A stretch of DNA of 64,000 nt, from positions 1,851,090-1,915,089 of the forward strand of contig JAJEKV010000055.1 of NCBI GenBank assembly GCA_021234155.1, given 5' to 3'. Origin of the DNA: Isoetes taiwanensis (lineage: Eukaryota; Streptophyta; Lycopodiopsida; Isoetales; Isoetaceae). Positions 55,309 through 64,000 of the stretch are shown here, one piece after another. The first letter of the stretch is position 1. Each line of letters opens with the position of its first letter. Under the pieces are notes generated by a model. That model worked only from the letters and a program-made list of their open reading frames with translations. It had not been told where the DNA came from and searched no databases. The position numbers were made by a program, and so were the translations under genes.

Positions 55309-57795
55309 AGGAGAGTTTGGGATGATCTTGGGGAGGACCTCCTTCATGTTTTCAGAGGGATTTGGCAGCATGAGAGCCTCCATCCTGCTCTCTCCACTGG
55401 TTTCATTGCACTTGTTCCAAAGGTTGACAAGCCGGAAGCAATTGAAGAGTGGCGTCCTATTGCTCTCACTAATACCACATACAAGCTCTTTGCCAAGCTC
55501 CTAGCCAGCATACTTAAGCCATTGCTCAGCAAATTCATTGAGCCTGAGCAATCTGCATTTCTTTCTGGAAGAAGTATTTTAGCCAACTACCTCTCGGCCT
55601 ACGAAGGACTTCATTGGGCAGAACAGAGCAAGCAAAAATGTATCATGATGAAGCTCGATTTTAAACGAGCCTTTGACACAGTCCGATGGGATGCTATTCG
55701 CAAGATAATGGGCAAGTTTGGGTTTGCCAACAAATTTATTGAGGTTGTCATGGGCCTCAACAAATCAGCCACTGCCTCCATCCTAATAAACGGCAGTCCT
55801 TCTCAGCTCTTTGATTTAAGAAAGGGGGTTAGACAAGGGTGCCCCCTGGCCCCCTACATCTTTATCCTTTTGACTAATGCGCTCACACTCCTAATCAAGA
55901 GTAAGATGCAAGCAGGTGAGATATAGGGCATCAGCATGCCAACCCAAGGATCTAAGCAGCTTTGTATCCAACAATTTGCTGACGACACCTTTTTCTTCCT
56001 GAATTATGAGAATGGAAGCATTGCGAACTGCCTTGCAACAATTCAGACTTTCAAAGACAAAGAATGTGTGTGAAATTAAATCCCAAAAGAGCTCCATCCT
56101 ATGGCCTCATGAGTTCCAGCCTCCCCCTCTTATTGCCAATCTTGGATATAAAATTATCAGAAAAGGCGAGCTTACCAAACTGCTTGGGCTGCCCCTAGCT
56201 ATGGGAGCCCTTCCGCAAGGCACTTGGGCAACTGTTCTTGACAAGCTAAAAAAGAGAATCAATATTTGGTCATGTAAAGGTCTCTCAACTGCTGGCAGAA
56301 TTACCATAGCCAACAGTGTACTTAGCAGCTCGCTTGTATACCTCTCTTCTATCCTTTTGGCTCCTAAATATATGTATCAAAGGATGCAGCAGTTCATACG
56401 GTCCTTTGTTTGGCAAGGTGCAGCAAAGATTGCATGGTCTGAAGTTTGCAAACCAAGAGCTTATGGGGGACTTGGAGGTAGAGACTTGCATAAACACTCT
56501 CAGGCTCTGGTCGGGAAACTCGCTTTGGAATGCTCTCAATGGTGAGGTATCCTTTGGCTCGATTTTATAAGGCACTTTTCTTAGTAAGGCCAGCCCAAAG
56601 TCCAAACCCTCTCTAAGTCTCTCTCAGACGATGTTATATTGATTTTAAGATAGGCTCAGGCACTTCGCAAGTAATGCGCAGGGTACTGGAAGCATGGCAG
56701 GATGTGAAGGACTATTTCAAACCCGCCCAAGCCCCATTGGAAGCTGGCAGATTGCCCATCTTTTGGAGCCCCATGACTAGTTATCAAGAGGATTGTCCCC
56801 TTGGCGCTTATGCACCCCGTGATATATGTAGAAAATGGGAAGCGGCTGGGGTTTTATGTATCTAAGTCATCTGGGACCCCGACCGGGCAAGAAATGGTGG
56901 TCCCGGACCCGACTCAAGAAAGCTATTGCGTGCACCAGCTCAGGCAAAATGGTCTACGGAAGATTATGCAAAGCAAGTTAATGGCCTAACTGAACTAATG
57001 GTAGTGAGGAGATCCGCTCCTAAATAACAGGGCATCTTATTCAGTCAGGGGGATCTACCAAGCCTTGCTTGACGATCTGCTACCGTGTGTGGCAAGCCAC
57101 ACAACTCTCACAAGCGTGGACCTAGCAAGGCAGCTCAAGAAATGTTGGTCTTCATATTGTACTAAGAAAGTACAGTTATTCATGTGGCTCACCGGCGCGC
57201 GGCCTCGCTTACTATGTCTTGGCTGCTACAGAGGAAAATTCAGCGCAGCACTAGCTGCTCTCTTCAATGTGGTGGGGCTGAAACTATTGAACACATGTTC
57301 TGCTCGAGAATCAGAGCTCTCTGGGATTGGGTAATTCCCTTGATTCACCTTGATGCATCACAACTTCAATGGCCAGGAATTGCAATGTTGCAGACCGATA
57401 AACTTGGCTACTCCCTCATTTGCATTGCCTTATGGGCAGTATGGAAACACAAAGCACAAAGGGTCCTTTGGCGAGCAGAGAATATCCATTGCCATGATAA
57501 AGAGCTCATTCAACCAAGCGGTAGCTCTAATGGCCATTGCCCACATTCGGAAGATGGGACATGCCTACGATAAAGCTATGGACAGGATTGGCACGGTTCA
57601 AGGCTTCCTTCACTTCTTCAAGTGTTCTTGGGCCAAGGATGGAGATTGCTGAACTATATTCATGCAAGAGAGCCTATTTCTAGCCCCATATGAGAGCAAG
57701 CCTTGCTCATGCCCTTTGGGGGCTTTTACATTCCATTTTTTTATCCTACTTTGTGTATTTTCCTTTCTTTAATTAATATAATTTAGCCTTGCCTT

Positions 57796-57835
<40 letters not shown>

Positions 57836-57840
57836 TTTGA
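55309..57840 (+). mobile_element. L1-like LINE inserted in the gypsy reverse transcriptase
   Basis: The 10-bp target duplication AAAGGTTTGA occurs at 55299-55308 and 57831-57840 (its first bases merge with the poly(A)). The A run is at 57797-57833. The element is 5' truncated: only reverse transcriptase fingers onward are present. Insertion direction is opposite to the gypsy. Confidence 0.92.
55330..57652 (+). pseudogene. LINE reverse transcriptase and C-terminal zinc knuckle
   Basis: The open frame includes FIALVPKVDKPEAIEEWRPI, QSAFLSGRSILAN, MKLDFKRAFDTVRW (motif A), GVRQGCPLAPYIF and, after one stop at 55924, QQFADDTFFF (FADD motif C at ~55978). A frameshift leads to the frame at 56006-56545 (KLLGLPLAMG, ..WSCKGLSTAGRITIANSVL). 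After further shifts the zf-RVT region follows at 57180-57330 (CSLQCGGAETIEHMFCSRIRA). The family copies LINE RNA into nicked target DNA. Several disruptions make this copy inactive. Confidence 0.9.
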
Positions 57841-58480
57841 TAAACCAAAGGGGACCACCTTGTAGGCAAAAGTGCCCCACGGGGTGGTGAAGGTAGTTTT
57901 GAGTTGATCTTCCTTCTTGATAGAAATTTGATTGTACCCAGAGAAACCATCCATGAAAGAGTACATCTCATGACCAGCAACTTCTTCAAGGACCTGGTCA
58001 GTGAAGGGAAGCGGAAAGTGATCACGCTCCGTAGCTTGATTGAGTTTTCTGTAGTCCACGCAAACGCGGATTTTACCATTGTGTTTGAGAGCAATGACGA
58101 TGGGGCTCACCCATTCAGAGTGTTTGACCTCATAAATCATGCCAGCAGCTAAGAGTTTGTCAATTTCGGCCTTGACGCGGTCACGGTAATTTGAGTTGAG
58201 CCTGTACTGTCGTTGCTAGATTGGGTGTGCATCGGGTTTGGTAGGAATGGTGAGTTCCCCCAACTCTTTTTTGATACCTCGAAGGTCTTTGTAGCTCCAA
58301 GCAAAAATATGTTTGAACTTCTTGAACATCCTCACAACACGTGCTTTATAGGTGGATGGAAGATTAGCAGCTAAGCGGACCGGTTGATTGTTACCAATGT
58401 CCACAATATCCACTTCTGGAGTTTGAATATGAGGAACAACCTCCGTGTCCTGAACCTGATGAGCAGGAGGTTGAAACATG
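57841..58480 (-). pseudogene. Gypsy reverse transcriptase, 5' part
   Basis: The frame at 58216-58479 includes the linker before the polymerase (YKDLRGI). The frame ending at 58140 contains WVSPIVIAL, RVCVDYRKLN, MDGFSGYNQI (motif A Asp) and KTTFTTPWGTFAYKVVPFGL. It then meets the poly(T) of the LINE. A stop separates the two frames. Confidence 0.9.
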
Positions 58481-58560
58481 ACAAGAGGAGCAGCATTTTG
58501 AGTAGTGAAGAAAAGAGGCTGCTGAGTGGCATCAAGGGTTGCTTCATGACAGCATTAACA

Positions 58561-59803
58561 TCAACAGTCTCCGAAGAAGGGGTTGTGTCCGAAAAAATGA
58601 TCAAGACGTTGAATGCGATTGCGTGGAAGCCGTAAGGGTCCAAGAGAGCAGCCACCGGGTCCCGATCCAAATATTATCTCACCCCAAGGATCGAGATAGA
58701 TACCCTCGGTAGGATGTGAGAGGCGGAACCATGGTGGAGCTTGAACATAATAAATATTTTGTGCTTCTTCAGAGTCAGTGTCGGAAATTGAAGGTTCAGC
58801 ATTCTCGACAGAGATCAATTTGCCAGTTTCTAAATCCATGGTTGCATTGAGATGTCCATCTGTAATGACAAGTTGATCTGTGGCCCAGTAATGAATACTT
58901 TTAGCCTGGCGGAGAAAAGGTCTACCAACCAGCATTTCATAATCACCAGGGTCTTCTCCAGCTCTCCAAACTCCAAATTCCAAGGGGAATTTGAGATCAC
59001 CAATGCTGATATGGAGAAGAGGAGTGACACCTTGGGGGCGCGTGATGTGGCCATTTGCCAACTTGATGTCATAGGGAGCACGGTATAATTGTTTGATGCC
59101 CAATTGCTTTGAGCTTATCAAGAATAAGATTGACGGGCACTACCACCATCAATTTGAACATGATTGATTTGTTGATTGCCCACCGTGGCGGCAAAATCGC
59201 GGGTGTGGAGGTCGCAATGACTCCAAACGGCAACCGGGGAAGAGGTAACTGATCTTTGAGAGCCGGGATGAGTTTCAAAATGGTGGCCAGCTCAAAGGAA
59301 TCTTGATCTTGGCAAGTTCTTCCTGAAGTTCCAAAGGAACATGAGAGGGGTCCACAGGATCCGGTGGAGCCGAGTGCAGTGGTAAAGAAGCGGAGACTTC
59401 TTTGAGAAGCTCTACCTCGCCAGCAATATTTGGATCGGGCCGAGAGCGGGTGCTTGGTGGATGATGACGGGCGCTTCCCTCGATTTCTTGAAATTTCGAG
59501 TGGTGGTATGAACATTTGCCGTAGGTGCGACCTTCCGCACCGCATGAGTTTAAGAATATTTTGTCTCACTTTAGGCATGACGTGAGGCATGAGTTTGTCA
59601 AGATCAAAAAGCGAAATGAACTTTTTTTTTTCATCTTCATGAGGGATCGCCTCCCAAAGAAAAAGCTGGTTGCGCGGTCGTGAGGGATGATTGTCAAGGG
59701 GCGTGAGCCCGCGGTCCGACGTGAGACCAAACCAACCCAATTTGACCGGCTGAACCGGAGGGTTGAGAGCCCGATAAATCTCCTCTTGAGCTTGTTGATC
59801 CAT
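58561..59803 (-). pseudogene. Gypsy aspartic protease region
   Basis: Near 59150 the minus strand encodes, across a one-base frame change, a D-G-G-S/A type retropepsin site followed by NLILDKLKAIG. The next frame (58561-59121) continues QLYRAPYDIKLANG, FPLEFGVW, YEMLVGRPFLRQ, the usual second half of plant gypsy protease. Retropepsins cleave the polyprotein. The frameshift at the active site suggests inactivity. Confidence 0.75.
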
Positions 59804-59890
59804 AGGATTGGAGGTAGATGCAACTTGCTGAGGTCGCCGTTGTTGAGGGGCGGCCCGTGGTGGCTTCCCTCAAAACAGACGGGGCCTTGT

Positions 59891-61556
59891 TTACCGCATA
59901 CCACCCAGAGTTGATAGGCCGTGAGGCGCATCTTGAAAAGGGCTGATTGGAACCGGAAGTTGGACTTGAACTTGAGGAAGTTGAGGGACACGCCGGGTGG
60001 TGTGACCCCATTCATGACAATGATAACATTGAGCCTTGGAAGGATCAAAGGGAGGACGGGAGCCTTGTCCCCGTGACTGTTGAGATTGCTGCGTGGACTG
60101 ATACTGCTGAGGTTGTTGAGTTTGATATTGCTGAGGCTGATAGGACTGTTGTTGTTGAGGCGCGGTCTGAACTTGAAAAACCATTTTATTCCTGAAGGGT
60201 GTAGGATGAGAACGAGTGCATTCTTCTGTTGCGTGATTGCACATGTTGCACCTTTTACAATGAGAAGGTCCATTGGAAGAGTTGCATTCATTGGCCAGAT
60301 GGCCCTGATATATACAAAGATGACACCAGATCTGTGAGCGTTGAGGATTTGTTTGCTGAGACTGGACAGCATTCTGAGGAACCATAACGGGGGGAATGAA
60401 AGGGAGTTCCGAGAGAGCAACACCTCGAGAAGAAACATTGACCGAGTGGTTGACCAATTCAATCGCCTGTTCCAGAGACTTTGGACGTGGTATTCTCGTC
60501 ATCGGCTAATAGCGGAGGAAGGCCTTGCGAAACCGCATCGAGAATCGGCTTTGCGCCGGGTACTCACGGAGTTTACTGATGAGAATGTGAAGACGGCCGC
60601 AAAATCGCCGGAACTCTCGGGGTTGTTGCTGCAGATCATTGAGTTGCTTGAGTAGTAATTGATCATCGTCCGTGGTGCCATAATGAGACAGGAATGCTGT
60701 TTTCATTTCATGCCAACTTTGCTTCTAGTGGCTTTTGTTGGCCATTAACCACTGATGAGGGGCCTCGAGAGTGGGTCGAAAAAAAAAAGATATGAAATTT
60801 GATTTGTGGTTGCGCATGACCATTCAGAATGGCCAAGGCTTCGAATTCCTCCATATGGGCTAGAGCAATCTGATCCAAAGGTTTGCCTTTAGTGTTGCCA
60901 AAAGTGGGATAAGTCAGCTTCAAATTATGAGTGTGAGATGAAGGTGGAACTTGCGCATAGACAGGTGGATTCGGTGGAGGATATGCAGAAGCATAGAGAG
61001 GTGGAACAGCCTGGGGCTGAGAGCATGGGGGTGGGACTGAAAAACCCGGTGGGCCAGAGAAAGTAGCATCTGGTGGGGTAGGACCTTGAGAACCCTCCTC
61101 ATTAGGCTTGAGATTAGTGAGTTGGTAAACAGGAAGTGCGTGCTGAAAGGATGGAGAATGCGAAAATTCATGAACGTGGGAAGGGCCAAAGGATACTTGA
61201 GGGTAGCCCATCCTAGCAGGAGGTGAAGAAGGTTGTGACGGCTGAGAGGTGTGGCCTGAAGGGATATGGATATAGGTGCTTTCAGGAGTCTGGAAATAAT
61301 GAGGCGTGGGCTGAACAGGGGTATGTTGTGGAGATTGAGGTTGAGAACAATGCCGGCTGGCAATACCGGGGAGATCCCCGGTCGAATGAGCACGAGGGGT
61401 AGGAGGTGGCGACTGAGCTCTGGAGCGGATACGACCACCCTCAATGTCATAAGCAGTATCATACATATCCCGAACAGCCTCGCGTCGTTGATGGCGCTCT
61501 AGTCGAGCCGCCGTTTGGCAAAGAAGTTCTTCAGGAGTGAAACCTCGAGCCGACAT
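59891..61556 (-). pseudogene. Gypsy gag with zinc knuckles
   Basis: The ATG at 61556 (MSARGFTPEELLCQTAARLE) starts a frame of 282 codons rich in Pro, Ser and His. Capsid-like sequence follows (REFRRFCGRLHILISKLREYP at ~60600). The frame at 59891-60502 has a perfect CX2CX4HX4C knuckle (CHLCIYQGHLANEC), a Cys-rich stretch with CKRCNMCNHATEEC, and CYHCHEWGHTTR. Two or three frameshifts separate these parts. Gag coats the RNA in the cytoplasmic particle. Confidence 0.85.
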
Positions 61557-61603
61557 GATGGAAAGAAAGGAAAAAGAAAAATCAGACCCGACAGCGGCGA
61601 CAG

Positions 61604-62143
61604 TGTTTGGGGTTTGGGTTCGGGAACTCCTGCAAGACAGCCCTCTGTGAGGGGATTTGCAAAAGGAACAAAAGAAAAAGAGAAAAGAGAGAACAAAGAG
61701 AGCAATAAGATCACAAACAACTCCTTGATGTCAATGAAGATACATGAGCTCTCGCAATCGAGAGAAAACAGAAGTGAGACAAGACTCAAAACTCATCTAA
61801 AAACATGAAGGCTAGCACTACTCATATATATAGTACAATGGCCTTAGGCCCAATATAGACACTCTGACTGATTTCGGTGCCGACTCTGGAAGGAGGCCCG
61901 ATTCTTGAGAATGTTGGCGGTGCCTCTTGAAATGCCTAGAATCACGCTGACGCCGACGTAGGCGGTGACGGCCCATCACTTGTCCGAGCGCCTCCTCTTG
62001 GTCCGGTCACGGGCTTTGATCGCGGGTTCATGGGCGGCTTGGTCTTCTGCGGGGCCTTTGACGACTGAGCAACTGGGTCCTTGGCCTTGACTTGGTCCGT
62101 CGTATGCATGAATAGTCCTGTACCTGGACGTACAGGACTAACA
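61604..62143 (-). mobile_element. 5' LTR of the minus-strand gypsy element (540 bp)
   Basis: On the minus strand it begins TGTTAGTCCTG (62143) and ends CCCAAACA (61604), so the ends TGTT/AACA are inverted. A TATATATA box lies at about 61828-61836. The sequence directly after it (CTGTCGCCGCTGTCGGG, minus strand) is in the place of a primer binding site, but I cannot name the tRNA. Confidence 0.6.
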
Positions 62144-62680
62144 TGGCAACTTTCACCTCATCCAATTGTTAGCTGTTACTCCATCCTAGGCCCATTCAAT
62201 GGCCTTGCAGATGAACCTATTTTAATGAAAGACATGGGGACTATGATAATTCCAACAGGCAAGCCTATCTTCATCAAGCACTTGCTTCTACAATCAAACG
62301 TAGACCCTGAATCCACCATCTTATGATCCAAAAATTTTTGCGACAGATGATTTTCTGGTGAAGTTTATGTCTATTATGAATAATTTGGCTATGGGGATGA
62401 CAGTGCGAAGTGTTAGATTAACACCCAGAACTAGATAGAACGACTGACATGGAACCATAGCTTGTTAAATACGTGGAAAAACATGGATTGATCTCTTAAT
62501 GTTTTATTGAAATATATGATACTTTTGTATGATATTTCTGTCATGTATCCATAATTTCGGGTCTCTAATTGCCTCGCAAATAATGTAATTTGTTATTATC
62601 AAACCTAATCTTTTCATCTCAATGCTGTTCAATTTTGGTCTCATCTATCTTAGCAACCTACCCTTCATTTTTGCATATTT
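62144..62680 (+). pseudogene. Unrecognised coding-like fragment beside the gypsy LTR
   Basis: The frame ending at 62326 continues from the LTR edge with balanced composition (SPHPIVSCYSILGPFNGLAD, then GTMIIPTGKPIFIKHLL). It may be an exon of the gene the element landed in. No family recognised. Nothing coding is seen at 62330-62680. Confidence 0.35.
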
Positions 62681-62769
62681 CAATTCGCATATGAAACGAC
62701 ACATGGGAATTGCAACCTTATGTTATTTATCAAGTAAAAAAAAAAGTTAAAAAAAAAACAAAAACCCCC

Positions 62770-63236
62770 TGGAAGACAACAGCAGGTTGGCGTGATTTTA
62801 GAGTTGACATAATCCCAATTTAATTGGATGATGGTTATGTCCTCTTTTCCCATCAGAAGAAGCAGAGTGCCATAAAGATCAGCCAACATCTTGTGAGAAT
62901 ATAGTACAATTCTCTATACCTACTAAGCTGCCTGTCTGTCAATGAGTAGTGATACATAAACAAGAAACTGAACAAGCAATACATCTGCACGACCTCTCTG
63001 CAGTAAATCCTTGCCCATGATCTTTCATTACTATTGCTTCTGACTTCATAGAGGCTCTATGAAGTCAGAAGCAATAGTAATGAAAGATCATGGGCTTGAT
63101 CTCATCTGCTGTTGCACTAGGCCCTGGAGGCTGTAAGTTGGAAACCCCTGTGCTATTACTGTATAGAGTAGCTTCATGGTAGTTCAGTACAATATCAAAC
63201 TTGCTCCTGCCCTCCCCTCTCAGAAACTCCAGATAT
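62770..63236 (-). pseudogene. Two exon-like segments of a minus-strand gene, family unknown
   Basis: Right to left: after an acceptor-like AATTTGGATAG, the stretch from 63236 reads EYLEFLRGEGRSKFDIVLNY, later VSNLQPPGPSATADEIKPMI, ending FHYYCF and a stop at 63065. A second stretch from 62889 after TCTCACAAG reads MLADLYGTLLLLMGKEDITI. The composition is gene-like. I do not recognise the protein. A stop between them means they are not consecutive exons of one intact frame. Confidence 0.4.
63013..63095. repeat. Perfect 41-bp inverted repeat with 1-nt spacer
   Basis: The left arm (63013-63053) begins GCCCATGATC. The right arm (63055-63095) is its exact reverse complement, and G54 is the centre. 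The right arm is the end of the exon-like segment (codons ..EIKPMIFHYYCF and stop), so the left arm is an inverted duplicate of it. Confidence 0.97.
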
Positions 63237-63330
63237 TCTATCCAAATTATCAGAAAAAGGAGCATTAGAATGAATAACTTTGAGGAAGGAAATAAAAAGA
63301 TTGAAAACACTGTTGAAGTTACCAATAGCC

Positions 63331-63610
63331 ATGGAAAAAATTAGCCAAATGGCGATTTTTTAAGGGGTCTAGGCAATTTTTGCGGCGAATTTTATGAAAG
63401 AAGCTTTCTTTCAAATAAATAAAAAATAGCCATGGCTAAAACAAGTACTTCAGTATTTTTTTAGGATTAGCCAAACTATTTCCCCCTTTTTCCTTAAAGA
63501 AAAAGGGATTAGCCTTTCTTTATATTACAATAATTACATATTAAATCATTAATAGCCAAATAAAAATGAATTCCTATTATAGACTTTTACACATCCCCAC
63601 CTACCATCAT
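63331..63610. mobile_element. Second MITE copy, reverse orientation, one end eroded
   Basis: Matches the reverse complement of 13673-13991 throughout (AAATGGCGATTTTTTAAGGGG, TTTCCTTAAAGAAAAAGGGA, CTACCATCATCA). The AATGATGG-type end is kept at ~63604 and missing on the left. Confidence 0.8.
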
Positions 63611-63612
63611 CA

Positions 63613-64000
63613 ATAATTTTAAACATAATTCTCCAAAGGTAAATGTTCTACTTTGGCAGGTGATTCATCGCTCTTTGAGAGTTAATCAGATGGTTCATCG
63701 CTTTAAGCCGGGAGTAAGCCCACTTTGCCCAATGTGTGAGCGATGCATTGAAACATTGGAGCACTGTTTATATTTGTGTGCAGAGCTGAGTAGTCTTAGG
63801 TCCTGGCTGCATTCTCTTTTCGGAGTATCTTTGGATAATCAGCACTTTCTTTTGGGTATTTATCCAAATCAGTGGCCTGCTTCTAAAAGGATTGCATTTC
63901 ACATGACAAAGTCTTGGCTAATATGGAGTGTATGGAAGCGAAGGCGAAGAAAGGTCTTTTATGATAAGCGTATTTCTTCTCAGGTGGTGCTTCAAGAAAT
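63613..64000 (+). pseudogene. LINE reverse-transcriptase C-terminus (zf-RVT), continues beyond the window
   Basis: An open frame without ATG runs to the edge: SPKVNVLLWQVIHRSLRVN, then CPMCERCIETLEHCLYLC (the C-x2-C...H-x4-C knuckle), and later SWLIWSVWKRRRRKVF. These are the three consecutive parts of the zf-RVT domain and downstream W-IW--WK segment of plant L1-like elements. It is free of stops for ~125 codons, so it may be a relatively young copy. Its start abuts the MITE. Confidence 0.85.

Larger units (their letters stand above)
53936..62143 (-). mobile_element. Ty3/gypsy element, minus strand, truncated in integrase, with a LINE inside
   Basis: Order on the minus strand: LTR (61604-62143), gag, zinc knuckles, protease, reverse transcriptase, RNase H, integrase start. 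It is cut at 53936 just after the integrase motif DFVGPI, where LTR 3 element sequence begins, so its 3' LTR is missing. The LINE at 55309-57840 splits the reverse transcriptase. Without the LINE the remaining element is ~5.7 kb. Confidence 0.9.

Overview
The window looks like nuclear DNA of a land plant with a large, repeat-dominated genome. The evidence is LTR elements primed by initiator-tRNA-Met, AAACCCTA telo-boxes at LTR promoters, CACTA, hAT and L1-like elements, and spliced gene fragments. The abundance of decayed elements and a DUF7869-like protein would fit a fern, lycophyte, moss or gymnosperm, but the species cannot be fixed from sequence alone. I see no complete conserved housekeeping gene. 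Most coding sequence belongs to mobile elements and most of it is frameshifted.

Layout. 1-2.5 kb: tandem array of a ~1.13 kb unit. 4.6-6.4 kb: CACTA-like element rich in ACGTCGTT motifs. 7.9-12.9 kb: two copies of a repeat built around giant purine tracts, one broken by a reverse-oriented LINE fragment. 13.7 kb: a MITE. 14.5 kb: an aldehyde dehydrogenase exon relic. 15.1-24.1 kb: a 1.58 kb LTR with primer binding site and leader, interrupted by a 5.88 kb hAT transposon whose exact ends, 8-bp target duplication and empty-site counterpart (25.64 kb) are all visible. 26-30 kb: non-coding sequence and fragments of a spliced gene. 30.6-32.7 kb: a 19-bp minisatellite that switches orientation twice. 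32.7-38.8 kb: decayed retroelement pieces, a foldback element and a LINE tail.

39.3-48.1 kb: an ~8.7 kb element with inverted termini that sits in the 3' part of a Ty3/gypsy element. It carries two divergent genes: a DUF7869-like protein (minus strand) and an intron-containing gene (plus strand) with a ParB/sulfiredoxin-like segment followed by an amino-methyltransferase of bacterial type. About 30 copies of the palindrome GGTATAAATTTATACC lie between and inside the genes. 48.3-53.9 kb: two more LTRs of the 15-kb family, a possible small secreted-protein gene, and a gag start reading MARTKQTA, identical to the first eight residues of histone H3. 53.9-62.1 kb: a minus-strand Ty3/gypsy element with an L1-like LINE inserted in its reverse transcriptase. 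62.1-64 kb: gene fragments, an 83-bp near-continuous palindrome, a second MITE copy and a LINE fragment running off the edge.

The two strongest candidates for something undescribed are the hAT transposon that carries an array of eight distinct foldback hairpins (21.2-22.8 kb) downstream of its transposase, and the inverted-repeat element at 39.3-48.1 kb that pairs a DUF7869-like protein with a ParB/methyltransferase gene and a palindrome array.
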